Below the pieces are notes generated by a model. That model saw only the letters and a program-made list of their open reading frames with translations. It made no database searches and was not told the origin of the DNA. Below, piece after piece: positions 1 to 8,931 of a stretch of 64,000 nt of DNA; position 1 is the stretch's first letter; every line of letters starts with the position of its first letter. The stretch comes from Virgibacillus oceani (GTDB lineage: Bacteria > Bacillota > Bacilli > Bacillales > Amphibacillaceae): positions 1 to 64,000 of the forward strand of contig NZ_BMFR01000006.1 in the NCBI RefSeq assembly GCF_014638995.1, read 5' to 3'. The translations under genes and the position numbers were made by a program.

Positions 1-101
1 AAGAGGTCACACCTGTTCCCATACCGAACACAGCAGTTAAGCTCTTCAGCGCCGATGGTAGTTGGGGCTTTGCCCCTGCAAGAGTAGGACGCCGCCAGGC
101 A
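1..101 (+). rRNA. rrf: 5S ribosomal RNA (3' part)
   Basis: The window opens inside a 5S rRNA. The conserved stretches around CCATACCGAACAC and AGCGCCGATGGTAG and the 3' end GGACGCCGCCAGGC match Bacillus 5S rRNA. About the first 16 nt lie before the window. It is followed closely by two tRNAs, as in the B. subtilis rrnE-trnE arrangement, so a 16S-23S pair presumably lies upstream. Confidence 0.95.
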
Positions 102-122
102 TAAACATTATATTTTTTACAT

Positions 123-199
<77 letters not shown>

Positions 200-216
200 A
201 ATTATTTTTATAGTTT

Positions 217-293
217 GGTCCGGTAGTTCAGCTGGTTAGAATGCCTGCCTGTCACGCAGGAGGTCGCGGGTTCGAGTCCCGTCCGGACCGCCA
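217..293 (+). tRNA. tRNA-Asp (GTC)
   Basis: 77 nt with encoded CCA. The acceptor stem is GGTCCGG/CCGGACC with discriminator G, and the anticodon GTC is at 251-253. It lies 17 nt after tRNA-fMet, the same Met-Asp pair as trnE next to thiL in B. subtilis. Confidence 0.96.
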
Positions 294-304
294 CTTAATA
301 AGGT

Positions 305-340
305 ACACATGATTCTGTAATAGATACATGTGTTTTTTTT
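305..340 (+). terminator. Rho-independent terminator of the rrn/tRNA unit
   Basis: ACACATG pairs with CATGTGT across a 15-nt loop, followed by a run of eight T. It lies 12 nt after tRNA-Asp. Confidence 0.85.
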
Positions 341-512
341 ATGGAATTATTACCACATTCATTATGATTTAGTCCGCAATCCAATCACATAAGTTAAAAT
401 TCATCATCTCCTAATAGGAAACGTATTAGCTAAACAAAACTTCAACCAGGTTCAATTTACACATTATCATTCAAACAGATTACCAAAAATGCTACTGAAT
501 TTGATATTAAAT

Positions 513-547
513 GATGTTGGTCGGGAGTATACGACCCGACCAACATC
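513..547. other. 13-bp perfect inverted repeat at the edge of repeat array 1
   Basis: GATGTTGGTCGGG (513-525) and its exact reverse complement (535-547) flank a 9-nt spacer. The right arm overlaps the first 20-bp repeat unit, so the left arm resembles an inverted unit. No T-run follows on either strand, so it is not a standard terminator. Confidence 0.7.
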
Positions 548-700
548 AACCCGAGAATAAAAACATCAACCCGAGAATAAAAACATCAACCCGAGAATAA
601 AAACATCAACCCGAGAATAAAAACATCAACCCGAGAATAAAAACATCAACCCGAGAATAAAAACATCAACCCGAGAATAAAAACATCAACTCGAACCCGA
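545..700. repeat. 20-bp tandem repeat array 1 (about 8 units)
   Basis: Seven perfect copies of ATCAACCC (starting at 545, 565, 585, 605, 625, 645, 665) and one variant (685), exactly 20 nt apart, are separated by the constant filler GAGAATAAAAAC. The array lies between the convergent tRNA unit and a ZIP gene and ends about 20 nt before the stop codon of that minus-strand gene. It shares its core with the 60-unit array at 33892-35080. Confidence 0.95.
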
Positions 701-718
701 ATACGAGAATAATCAGCC

Positions 719-1534
719 TTAGCCTAACGCAACGTCCAACACCATCATTACGGTAAATCCGATCATCAACGCAAGTGAGGCCAAATCTTTATTGCCTTCC
801 TCCTGAGACCCAGGTATTACCTCCTCTGCAACAACAAAAATCATTGCACCAGCTGCAAAGCTAAGAGCATATGGCAGTAGAGGCTGTATATAGGAAACAG
901 CTAATACACCGATTATTGCTGATATTGGTTCGACCATTCCGGAAAACTGTCCATACATAAAACTTTTTCCTCTAGACATTCCATCCCGTCGCAGCGGCAT
1001 AGAAACTGCTACACCTTCAGGAAGGTTTTGAATGCCGATACCTAATGTTAAAGCAACTGCACTAGCAAGCGATGCTGAGTCGTACCCTGCCATAATAGCC
1101 CCAAAAGCTACACCGACAGCAAGGCCTTCTGGAATGTTGTGTAATGTAATAGCTAAAACTAGCAAAGTACTTCTCTTTTTCTTGGTGGGATTAATTCCTT
1201 CTGCACTATCCATATTTTCACCAGGGTGTAAATGGGGAAGTATTTTATCAATTCCCCAAAGAAAAAGGCCACCGAGTAAGAATCCAATTGCTGCAGGGAT
1301 CCAGGCAGGTAAATTACCTCCCTCCGCCATTTCCAATGCTGGGGACAACAATGACCAGAAGCTTGCTGCGATCATTACACCGCCAGCAAATCCCAGCATA
1401 CTGTCAAGAAACTTTTGATTCATATTCTTACTTGTAAAAACGACTGCTGCACCAAGTGCTGTCATCCCCCAGGTAAAGAGTGTAGCAATGGTGACTTGAA
1501 CGACTATGTTTAACTCTAAAAAGTAATCAAGCAT
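719..1534 (-). CDS. ZIP family metal (zinc) transporter, GufA/ZupT-like
   Basis: A 271-aa polytopic membrane protein of the ZIP family, which moves Zn2+ or other divalent metals into the cytoplasm. Two signatures hold the metal site: [10 protein letters not shown] (around residue 132, TM4) and [10 protein letters not shown] (around residue 169, TM5). Q in place of H in the second motif is usual for the GufA branch. The loop before TM4 is short, polar and Lys-rich. The gene is monocistronic and convergent with the tRNA unit, and its 3' end abuts repeat array 1. The family assignment is firm. The substrate is inferred. Confidence 0.9.
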   Translation of the reverse strand: MLDYFLELNIVVQVTIATLFTWGMTALGAAVVFTSKNMNQKFLDSMLGFAGGVMIAASFWSLLSPALEMAEGGNLPAWIPAAIGFLLGGLFLWGIDKILPHLHPGENMDSAEGINPTKKKRSTLLVLAITLHNIPEGLAVGVAFGAIMAGYDSASLASAVALTLGIGIQNLPEGVAVSMPLRRDGMSRGKSFMYGQFSGMVEPISAIIGVLAVSYIQPLLPYALSFAAGAMIFVVAEEVIPGSQEEGNKDLASLALMIGFTVMMVLDVALG

Positions 1535-1838
1535 GGTATTATTGCACTTCCTTTAGTTACATTTTTTACATTAACATATTCACCTTATCCATAAATGTTT
1601 ACCTTGGTAAAAACAAGTATACTACAAAAATTTAGTGTGTCAAACTTAGAAAATTACAAATTACGGTAGATAGTATACGTAATATGTTTGACAAAAACAC
1701 ACAAGAATTTCACTTAAAATTTTCGAAAGAGCTGGTAGTCTTATAAAAGAAAGGAGCAATTAGCAATTAACTTTTTCCTTTTACGGTTGTTTTTGCTATC
1801 ATGAACATAGTCAAATGAAAAGTTGGTGATCCACTTCT

Positions 1839-2810
1839 ATGGATGAGTTTTCGTTTATTAATTCGATAAAACAATCTACATACAAACAATCTACCCTTTT
1901 AAAGGGGGTTGGTGATGATGCAGCTGTTTTTAGACAATCTTCAAAGGATATTGTGACAGCTGTTGATACATTTGTGGAAGGGATCCATTTTTCCCGTAAA
2001 ACGATGGACCCGTTCCACATCGGGAATAGGGCACTTGCAGCTAATATAAGTGATATGGCAGCAATGGGGGCATCGCCTGTTTTTTATCTTGTATCGATTG
2101 TCATTCCATCACATTGGACCGAGGATGAACTGAGTCAGATTTATCGTGGCATGCAATCACTTGCTAAGCAGTATAAGATCGATTTGATAGGTGGGGATAC
2201 GGTATCTGGAAATGAATTGACCATATCCATCACGGTTATTGGATATGCTGCTTGTGGCAAAGCTCGTTATCGGAGTACCGCTGTTGAAGGGGACATTGTT
2301 TTTGTAACTGGAACGTTAGGTGATTCAATCGCCGGCTATCATATCTTAATGAATCCGGGACAATTTATAAATAAGAATTATTATTATAGGAGACATCAAA
2401 TGCCTGATCCAAGGGTAGCTTTTGCGCTTGAATTAGAGGATTTACAGCGGGTGGCATTAAACGATATCAGTGATGGTATAGCGAATGAAGCTGCAGAAAT
2501 TGCGGAAGCATCCGGTGTCTCTATAACGATAAATTATCAACAAATTCCTACTAGTGATTCGTTCAGCCAATTTACTGTAAATCAGCAGCGTAACTGGCCA
2601 CTTTTTGGCGGTGAGGACTTTGAATTGTTAGGTGCAGTTCCGAAGAGGGATTGGCCATTAGTTCAGCAGGCAGCACAGCGGACACAAACAATGGTTACAG
2701 AAATTGGTTATGTCGACATAGGTAAGGAACTTGTTTATTTACAAGAAGAAAACGGTCGAAAGCCTTTAAATAAAAAGGGTTACACGCATTTTAAGCAGGT
2801 GAAGCTATGA
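1839..2810 (+). CDS. thiL: thiamine-monophosphate kinase
   Basis: Phosphorylates thiamine monophosphate with ATP to thiamine diphosphate, the last step of cofactor synthesis, in the cytosol. At 323 aa it has the usual length. Motifs seen: GVGDDAAV (residues 23-30), VDTFVEGIHF (about 42-51), GGDTV (about 118) and NDISDGIANE (about 207), the Asp-rich Mg-ATP binding elements of the AIRS-kinase fold. It is the first gene of a tightly packed operon and overlaps tsaE by 4 nt (ATGA). The pairing of thiL with the t6A genes is the same as in B. subtilis ydiA-ydiE. Confidence 0.95.
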   Translation: MDEFSFINSIKQSTYKQSTLLKGVGDDAAVFRQSSKDIVTAVDTFVEGIHFSRKTMDPFHIGNRALAANISDMAAMGASPVFYLVSIVIPSHWTEDELSQIYRGMQSLAKQYKIDLIGGDTVSGNELTISITVIGYAACGKARYRSTAVEGDIVFVTGTLGDSIAGYHILMNPGQFINKNYYYRRHQMPDPRVAFALELEDLQRVALNDISDGIANEAAEIAEASGVSITINYQQIPTSDSFSQFTVNQQRNWPLFGGEDFELLGAVPKRDWPLVQQAAQRTQTMVTEIGYVDIGKELVYLQEENGRKPLNKKGYTHFKQVKL

Positions 2811-3262
2811 GTGAATATAAAATTGAAACATATTCCGAAAAAGAAACAACACATATTGCACAAGAGCTGGCACTATTATTAAAACCCGGTGATGTCATCA
2901 CCTTAGAGGGGAACCTAGGAGCTGGGAAAACGACATTTACGAAAGGGCTTGCCAGTGGTCTTGGGGTGAAACGTACGGTTAATAGCCCGACATTTACGAT
3001 TGTTAAAGAATACCACGGAGAACTCCCGCTTTACCATATGGACGTATACCGTTTGGAGGATTCAGATGAAGATATTGGTTTTGATGAGTACTTTAATGGG
3101 GACGGTATTTCAGTCGTGGAATGGGCTCATTTTATTGAACCCTATCTTCCCGACAGCAGGTTGAACATTAATATAACGTATGTTGATGAGCATAAACGGC
3201 TGCTTGAGTTCATTCCTTATAGTAGCCATTTTGAACAGATTACACAAGAGTTAATTGGTTAA
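2807..3262 (+). CDS. tsaE: tRNA t6A37 threonylcarbamoyltransferase complex ATPase TsaE
   Basis: A 151-aa P-loop ATPase that works with TsaB and TsaD to place threonylcarbamoyl on A37 of ANN-decoding tRNAs. Walker A GNLGAGKTT is at residues 35-43. The family motif SPTFTIVKEY and the acidic DVYRL segment follow. It overlaps the thiL stop codon and is 18 nt from tsaB. ATP hydrolysis resets the TsaBD complex (family knowledge). Confidence 0.95.
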   Translation: MSEYKIETYSEKETTHIAQELALLLKPGDVITLEGNLGAGKTTFTKGLASGLGVKRTVNSPTFTIVKEYHGELPLYHMDVYRLEDSDEDIGFDEYFNGDGISVVEWAHFIEPYLPDSRLNINITYVDEHKRLLEFIPYSSHFEQITQELIG

Positions 3263-3280
3263 AAAGAAGGAGTTTCATGT

Positions 3281-3985
3281 ATGAAGATACTTGCAATTGA
3301 TACATCGAATCAAGTATTAGGGGTAGCCCTGCTTGACGATGAAAATATTATTGGTGAGTTCGTTACCAATTTGAAAAAAAATCATTCTGTAAGGCTAATG
3401 CCTGCTGTTGATCGTTTAATGAAGGAAGCAAATATGGCACCGGAGCAGCTCAATAAAATAGTTGTCGCCAAAGGGCCCGGTTCATATACAGGTGTCCGTA
3501 TTGGAATGGCGACGGCTAAATCGCTTGCATGGGCTTTAAATATTCCAATAGTAGGCGTTTCAAGTTTGGAAGTTTTAGCCTTTCAGGGTCGCCTATTTTC
3601 ATCTTATATCTGCCCATTTTTTGATGCTAGACGTGGTTTGATTTTTACTGGATTATATAAATGGGAAAACGGTGAAATGAGTCTCAAGCTGGATGAACAA
3701 AACATTCTAATGGAAGAATGGCTCGAACAATTGGCTGCTAAACAGGAAAAGGTTCTAATTTTAAGCCCCGACATCGATATGTATAAAGAGACCATTCTAA
3801 GGATGATGGGTGATTTGGCAATTATTCCAGAAAAGCCATTCCATATAGCGAAACCATCCCATTTAGCATTAGCAGGACTGAATAGAGAGGCAGATAATAC
3901 CCATAATCTGTCGCCTAATTATTTGCGTTTAGCAGAGGCAGAGGCGAACTGGTTAAAAATGCAGAAGGAAAATAAAAATGGCTGA
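3281..3985 (+). CDS. tsaB: t6A complex dimerization subunit TsaB
   Basis: A 234-aa inactive ASKHA-fold paralogue of TsaD that forms its dimerization partner in t6A synthesis. The N-terminus LAIDTSNQVLGVAL and the segment AKGPGSYTGVRIGMATAKSL (about 64-83) are characteristic. An AGGAG ribosome site precedes the ATG. Its end overlaps rimI by 8 nt, so translation of the two is probably coupled. Confidence 0.94.
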   Translation: MKILAIDTSNQVLGVALLDDENIIGEFVTNLKKNHSVRLMPAVDRLMKEANMAPEQLNKIVVAKGPGSYTGVRIGMATAKSLAWALNIPIVGVSSLEVLAFQGRLFSSYICPFFDARRGLIFTGLYKWENGEMSLKLDEQNILMEEWLEQLAAKQEKVLILSPDIDMYKETILRMMGDLAIIPEKPFHIAKPSHLALAGLNREADNTHNLSPNYLRLAEAEANWLKMQKENKNG

Positions 3986-4433
3986 GTTAGTCATCCGGAA
4001 AATGGAAATTGTGGACATCGATAACGTATATGAAGTAGAAAAGGCTTCGTTTGATACGCCCTGGACAAAAGATATTTTTTATCAAGAAATAATCGAGAAC
4101 CAATTCGCTAATTATTTTGTAATGGAATTGGATCAAACGATTATTGGCTATGCAGGGCTTTGGGTTGTCATTGATGATGCACAGATTACCAATATAGCTG
4201 TTATGCCAACCTATCGTGGGAAAAAGTTTGGTGAAAAACTCTTTCTGTATACGATGGAACAAGCAATAAAATTAGGGGCAAACCGGCTGTCCCTAGAAGT
4301 AAGAACCTCCAATATTGTCGCGCAAAGAATGTATCGTAAATTCGGCCTTGTCCCTGGAGGAATCCGTAAAAATTATTACACAGATAATCAAGAAGATGCT
4401 ATTGTTATGTGGGTGAACTTATATGAAAAATGA
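3978..4433 (+). CDS. rimI: ribosomal protein S18-alanine N-acetyltransferase (GNAT)
   Basis: A 151-aa GNAT acetyltransferase. The acetyl-CoA binding motif A is [17 protein letters not shown] (about 74-90), followed by [17 protein letters not shown] (motif B). Position between tsaB and tsaD is the standard place of RimI, which acetylates the N-terminal Ala of S18. The true substrate in Bacillaceae is less certain. It overlaps tsaB by 8 nt and tsaD by 11 nt. Confidence 0.88.
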   Translation: MAELVIRKMEIVDIDNVYEVEKASFDTPWTKDIFYQEIIENQFANYFVMELDQTIIGYAGLWVVIDDAQITNIAVMPTYRGKKFGEKLFLYTMEQAIKLGANRLSLEVRTSNIVAQRMYRKFGLVPGGIRKNYYTDNQEDAIVMWVNLYEK

Positions 4434-5433
4434 TAATTATATTGTAGGAATTGAAACAAGCTGTGATGAAACAGCAGTTGCCATTGTAAAAAATGGAACA
4501 GAAATTATATCTAATGTTGTTGCCTCACAAATTGAAAGTCATAAACGTTTTGGCGGGGTCGTGCCTGAAATTGCCTCGAGACATCATGTAGAACAGATGA
4601 CAATTGTACTGGAAGAGGCTTTTGAGCAGGCTGCAATCGAATGGGAAGCTATTGATGCTGTAGCTGTTACAGAGGGGCCTGGTTTGGTTGGAGCATTATT
4701 GATTGGCGTTAATGCAGCAAAGGCACTCGCATTTGCCAAACAAAAACCGCTTGTAGGTGTTCATCATATTGCAGGTCATATATATGCCAATCGATTTGAA
4801 CAAGAATTTGAATTTCCACTCTTGGCATTAGTTGTTTCAGGAGGTCATACAGAACTTGTGTTAATGAAAGAGCATGGGCATTTTGAGGTAATAGGGGAAA
4901 CACGTGATGATGCAGCGGGTGAAGCGTACGATAAGGTTGCACGGATGCTGAACCTGCCATATCCCGGTGGTCCGCACATTGATCGATTGGCGGGAACAGG
5001 TGAAGAGAGCATCAAATTTCCTCGTGCATGGCTGGAGGAAGAAAGCTTTGATTTTAGTTTCAGTGGATTAAAGTCATCCGTTATCAACACTATCCACAAT
5101 GCGAAACAACGCGGGGAAGAATTGAAGAATGAAGATATTGCAGCAAGTTTTCAAGCAAGTGTAGTTGAAGTATTGACAGAGAAAACATACAAAGCAGCGA
5201 AGCAATACGGTGTGAAGAAGGTTATTGTTGCTGGTGGTGTTGCAGCTAATCAAGGATTACGTACGGCATTGCAAAAGAAATTCTCAGAAATAGCAATTCC
5301 ATTATTAATTCCTCCGTTAAATCTATGCACAGATAATGCAGCGATGATAGCAGGAGCGGGCACTATTGCATATCAGCAAGGGAAGCGATCAGGCTGGGAT
5401 TTGAACGCTAATCCATCATTAGTATTGGGGTAA
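4423..5433 (+). CDS. tsaD: tRNA threonylcarbamoyladenosine transferase TsaD
   Basis: A 336-aa catalytic subunit that transfers threonylcarbamoyl from TC-AMP to A37 of tRNA. The metal-binding HxxxH is H115/H119 in [11 protein letters not shown]. The N-terminal [14 protein letters not shown] and the ASKHA phosphate loop [10 protein letters not shown] are present, and the C-terminal [10 protein letters not shown] completes the metal site. It is the last gene of the thiL-tsaEB-rimI-tsaD operon. The region behind it is packed with DnaA boxes. Confidence 0.96.
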   Translation: MKNDNYIVGIETSCDETAVAIVKNGTEIISNVVASQIESHKRFGGVVPEIASRHHVEQMTIVLEEAFEQAAIEWEAIDAVAVTEGPGLVGALLIGVNAAKALAFAKQKPLVGVHHIAGHIYANRFEQEFEFPLLALVVSGGHTELVLMKEHGHFEVIGETRDDAAGEAYDKVARMLNLPYPGGPHIDRLAGTGEESIKFPRAWLEEESFDFSFSGLKSSVINTIHNAKQRGEELKNEDIAASFQASVVEVLTEKTYKAAKQYGVKKVIVAGGVAANQGLRTALQKKFSEIAIPLLIPPLNLCTDNAAMIAGAGTIAYQQGKRSGWDLNANPSLVLG

Positions 5434-5440
5434 ATGCGGA

Positions 5441-5603
5441 ATATCCACAACGCTGTGGATATTTCTTGCTAAAGCTTTGTAGAATAAGTATCAACCTGTG
5501 AATTAATTCTGTGGAAAACTATATACTTTCATGTGGATAATGTGAATAACTTAATAAAAATAAATAAAAAAGCATTATTTACTGTGGATATATCTGTGGA
5601 TAA
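5441..5603. promoter_or_regulatory. DnaA-box cluster behind tsaD
   Basis: Two perfect boxes (TGTGGATAA, reverse of TTATCCACA) are at 5532-5540 and 5595-5603. Five more have one mismatch: 5441-5449 (opposite orientation), 5454-5462, 5510-5518, 5541-5549 and 5583-5591. That makes seven near-consensus sites in 163 AT-rich bases. The first two form a hairpin that could also end tsaD transcription. From memory, B. subtilis has a DnaA-binding cluster at gcp, which is tsaD, so this may be a conserved replication-control site. Confidence 0.75.
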
Positions 5604-5610
5604 TTAGATT

Positions 5611-5626
5611 GATCAAACGTTTGATC
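5611..5626. promoter_or_regulatory. 16-bp perfect palindrome, LacI-type operator candidate
   Basis: GATCAAACGTTTGATC is a perfect palindrome with the central CG and AAACGTTT core seen in many LacI-family operators. It sits about 34 nt upstream of the RodA-like start codon and just after the last DnaA box. No regulator gene is nearby, so the binding protein is unknown. Confidence 0.45.
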
Positions 5627-5659
5627 TAAAATTGAATGTGGGAAGTTGGTGAAGCTGTA

Positions 5660-6832
5660 ATGACCAAAAGGCAATCGCATTATTTACAAATGGATTTTAT
5701 CATGTTATTGCTATTTTTTATAATCGTTAGCCTGCTAGCTATATATAATGCACAGCAGCTGGAGCAATACGGAGGAGAGAACTTTGTAATAAAGCAGGCG
5801 GTTTGGTTTTGCGTAGGGATTGGAATTGTAGCTTTTCTTCAGCTTTTTGATTTAGATCAATTGTATAAGGCAAGCATGTACATATACGGCTTCGGTGTTC
5901 TCCTGTTAATCATGCTGTTAATAAGTCCGGAAAGTATTGCAAGGACGATCAATAGTACCAAAAGCTGGTTCACGCTGCCTGGGTTTTCCATGCAGCCTGC
6001 GGAATTCACAAAGATATCCACAATCCTGTTTTTAGCTGCCGTAATAAGCCGGCATAAATCAAAATACGAAATAAGTACATTGAAAAGTGATAGTTTACTA
6101 TTAATCAAGATAATTTTCGTTACCGTTATTCCGGTTTTTTTCATTTTGCAGCAGCCTGATTTCGGTACATCAATGGTTTATTTATTTATCGCCGGGATGC
6201 TAGTGCTTCTTTCAGGGATAGACTGGAAGATTATTGCCGGACTCATCTTAGGAATCTCCCTGTTACTTGCAGGTATGTTAACATTGATTGTAAAATTCCC
6301 CGAGCTTTCTCAGGATATTATTGGGATTGAACCATACCAAATCAATCGCATCATGACGTGGTTTGATTCATCCCAACAATCATCGAATGATACTTATCAT
6401 TTCGATTTGTCGTTGCTTGCATTAGGTTCGGGACAATTAGCGGGAAAGGGTATGGATAAGCTCCAGGTGCCGACACCCGAGGCACATACTGATTTTATAT
6501 TCTCTGTAATAGGAGAGAGCTTTGGATTCATTGGTTGTGCCATCGTAATCTTTTTGTATTTTATGATGCTGTATAAACTTGTCACGCTCGGTTTAAAAAG
6601 TTCCAGTCATAATAGTTTTGGCTCATATTTATGTTTTGGCTTTTTAAGTTTATTGCTTGTCCATGCCTTTCAAAATATGGGGATGACTATAGGAATCATG
6701 CCGATAACAGGAATTCCATTATTGTTAATCAGCTACGGCGGCAGCTCTGTATTATCTACAATGATTGGATTTGGGCTGGTCTATCGCGTAGCAGTAGAAC
6801 ATACGATACAAAGTGATTATTTATTTAAATAA
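5660..6832 (+). CDS. SEDS peptidoglycan polymerase, RodA/FtsW/SpoVE family
   Basis: A polytopic membrane protein of about 390 aa that polymerises lipid II glycan strands with a partner class B PBP. Family landmarks seen: QQPDFGTSMVY, GSGQLAGKGM, PEAHTDFIFSVIGESFGFIG and MPITGIPLLLISYGGSS. The HTDFIFSVIGE form and the size favour the RodA branch over FtsW. The chosen ATG at 5660 has GGTGA upstream. An in-frame ATG 24 nt earlier lacks a good ribosome site. The gene sits between a DnaA-box cluster and a bidirectional terminator, away from any divisome cluster. Confidence 0.85.
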   Translation: MTKRQSHYLQMDFIMLLLFFIIVSLLAIYNAQQLEQYGGENFVIKQAVWFCVGIGIVAFLQLFDLDQLYKASMYIYGFGVLLLIMLLISPESIARTINSTKSWFTLPGFSMQPAEFTKISTILFLAAVISRHKSKYEISTLKSDSLLLIKIIFVTVIPVFFILQQPDFGTSMVYLFIAGMLVLLSGIDWKIIAGLILGISLLLAGMLTLIVKFPELSQDIIGIEPYQINRIMTWFDSSQQSSNDTYHFDLSLLALGSGQLAGKGMDKLQVPTPEAHTDFIFSVIGESFGFIGCAIVIFLYFMMLYKLVTLGLKSSSHNSFGSYLCFGFLSLLLVHAFQNMGMTIGIMPITGIPLLLISYGGSSVLSTMIGFGLVYRVAVEHTIQSDYLFK

Positions 6833-6861
6833 GAGGATGTCCCTTAGATAGGGACATCCTC
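6833..6861. terminator. bidirectional terminator
   Basis: GAGGATGTCCC and its exact complement GGGACATCCTC form an 11-bp stem around a 7-nt loop. It lies between the convergent rodA-like and ABC-F genes and serves both. Confidence 0.85.
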
Positions 6862-6867
6862 CACTAT

Positions 6868-8793
6868 TTATTCCTCTTGCAGTGCTGTCCATTCTTCCAT
6901 ATACTGCTCAATTTCCTGTTTTATTTCACTCGTCTGTTTTGTTAGTTCAAGGGCCTTTTCATGATCCTGATAAATTTCTGGTTCGGTCATTTTACTTTCA
7001 AGATGAGCTAACGTCTCTTCTAGTTTTTCAATTTTTGCCTCGAGACCAGTAATTTGGCGTTCTTTTTTACGTTGTTCACTCTTAAGCACTTTTTCTTCCT
7101 TGTAACTTAGTTTCTTCTGCTTATCCGCTTTTTTGACGTTCTCTTCCGTTTGCCGTAGCTCCTTACGTTCTGCCTCTTCCCGCTTTTTCTCCATGTAGTA
7201 ATCATAATCGCCTAAATAGACAGTTACACCATCACGCTGCATTTCAACAACCTGATCTGTAATTTTATTGATAAAATAACGATCGTGTGAAACGAAAATA
7301 ATGGTACCTGGAAAATCCATTAGTGCTGCCTCTAATACTTCCTTGCTATCAATGTCCAAATGGTTTGTCGGCTCATCCAAAACAAGCAGATTCGCTTTTT
7401 GCATCATTAATTTTGCTAAAGATAATCGCGCTTTTTCACCACCACTAAGGGAATGGACCAATTTTAAAACATCGTCACCGGAAAATAAAAAGTTTCCTAA
7501 AACGGTTCTGATGTCTTTCTCATTAATTAAAGGGTGTTCATCCCATAATTCCTGTAAAACCGTTTTAGAAGCTGTTAAATTGGTTTGTTCTTGATCATAA
7601 TATCCAACCTGGACATTTGTACCGAGCTGCAGTGTTCCATTTGACGGTTTTAGTTGGCCCAAAATTGTTTTCAGTAATGTTGTTTTGCCAACCCCGTTAG
7701 GTCCTACAAGTGCAATTCTTTCGCCACGGTTAATAGGAAAAGTTACATTCGTAAATAATTCATTGCTTTCATCATCATAGCGGAATGCCAGGTCATCTAT
7801 TTTTAACACATCATTCCCGCTGCGCCGGTCGATCTGAAACGAGAACGAGGCAGATGACTCATCACCTAATGGTTTATCGAGTTTGTCCATCTTTTCTAAT
7901 TGTTTGCGCCTGCTCTGGGCACGTTTTGTTGTGGATGCACGAACAATATTTTTCTGAATAAACGCTTCCATCTTTTTAATTTCTGTCTGCTGTTTTTCGA
8001 ATTCCTTCATTTCCTGTTCATAATTTAAGGCTTTTTTTTCAAGGAATTTACTGTAGGTACCATGATATTTTTTCGTTCGATGGTAGGAAATTTCGTAAAC
8101 AGTGGTAACTGTTTTATCTAAAAAATACCTGTCATGGGAAACGATTGTAACTGCACCTGGGTAATTAACTAAATAATTCTCAAGCCATGAAAGTGTTTCA
8201 ATATCTAAATGGTTTGTAGGCTCATCCAAAATGAGTAATTCCGGTTTCATCAATAATAATTTTCCCATCGAAAGGCGCGTCTTTTGCCCGCCGCTTAATT
8301 CATTAATTGGTGTCTGATAATCAAAATGCTGAAAGTTAAGCCCTGTTAATACTGCTTTAATATCTGCTTCGTAGCGATAACCGCCGCCTGCTTCAAATGC
8401 ATGCTGTTTCTTATCGTAATCGTGTAAAAGCTGTTCATAATTAGCATCTGAAAGGGATGCAGCACGTTCCATTTCTTTCTCCAACGCACGCAAATCTTTT
8501 TCCTGATCAATCAGAGTCTGGAACACATCGAGCATTTCATCCCAAATTGTTTGTTCAGATTCAAGCCCAGTATGCTGAGACAAATAACCTACAGTAAGAT
8601 CTTTCGGTTTGTGCATATCACCTTCATCATACGACAGCTCTCCTGCCATGATTTTGAGTAAAGTAGATTTACCAGCGCCATTTCTTCCAACAATCGCAAT
8701 ACGATCCTTTTCTTTTATTTCAAGCTTTATATTAGAAAGAATTTTTTCCGCACCAAAGGATTTGGAAATTCCATTTAATTGCATTATAATCAT
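6868..8793 (-). CDS. ydiF: ABC-F family ATPase, YdiF-like
   Basis: A soluble twin-ATPase of about 641 aa without membrane segments; ABC-F proteins act on the ribosome rather than in transport. Two Walker A motifs (GRNGAGKST, GPNGVGKTT), two signature motifs (LSGGQKTRLSMGK, LSGGEKARLSLAK) and two LDEPTNHLD boxes are present. A charged linker joins the halves, and the C-terminal 100 residues form a Lys/Glu-rich coiled coil. The ATG at 8793 is chosen because GAGGTGA lies 6 nt before it; a GTG three codons upstream overlaps that site. The position next to tsaD matches B. subtilis ydiF. Confidence 0.92.
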   Translation of the reverse strand: MIIMQLNGISKSFGAEKILSNIKLEIKEKDRIAIVGRNGAGKSTLLKIMAGELSYDEGDMHKPKDLTVGYLSQHTGLESEQTIWDEMLDVFQTLIDQEKDLRALEKEMERAASLSDANYEQLLHDYDKKQHAFEAGGGYRYEADIKAVLTGLNFQHFDYQTPINELSGGQKTRLSMGKLLLMKPELLILDEPTNHLDIETLSWLENYLVNYPGAVTIVSHDRYFLDKTVTTVYEISYHRTKKYHGTYSKFLEKKALNYEQEMKEFEKQQTEIKKMEAFIQKNIVRASTTKRAQSRRKQLEKMDKLDKPLGDESSASFSFQIDRRSGNDVLKIDDLAFRYDDESNELFTNVTFPINRGERIALVGPNGVGKTTLLKTILGQLKPSNGTLQLGTNVQVGYYDQEQTNLTASKTVLQELWDEHPLINEKDIRTVLGNFLFSGDDVLKLVHSLSGGEKARLSLAKLMMQKANLLVLDEPTNHLDIDSKEVLEAALMDFPGTIIFVSHDRYFINKITDQVVEMQRDGVTVYLGDYDYYMEKKREEAERKELRQTEENVKKADKQKKLSYKEEKVLKSEQRKKERQITGLEAKIEKLEETLAHLESKMTEPEIYQDHEKALELTKQTSEIKQEIEQYMEEWTALQEE

Positions 8794-8931
8794 TAGGTTC
8801 ACCTCATCTATATAAGTTTATCGTACTATGAATTCAGCAATCAATACAATTGTGAAAATAATCACGACTTATTATTTTTTTTCTGCTACAATAAAGTGTA
8901 CAATACCGAAAGCTTAATTGGGGATGAGTAT

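Noticed and set aside
1811-2020. Minus-strand frame over the start of thiL
   Set aside because: Entirely inside thiL and its leader, with no ribosome site; thiL is unambiguous.
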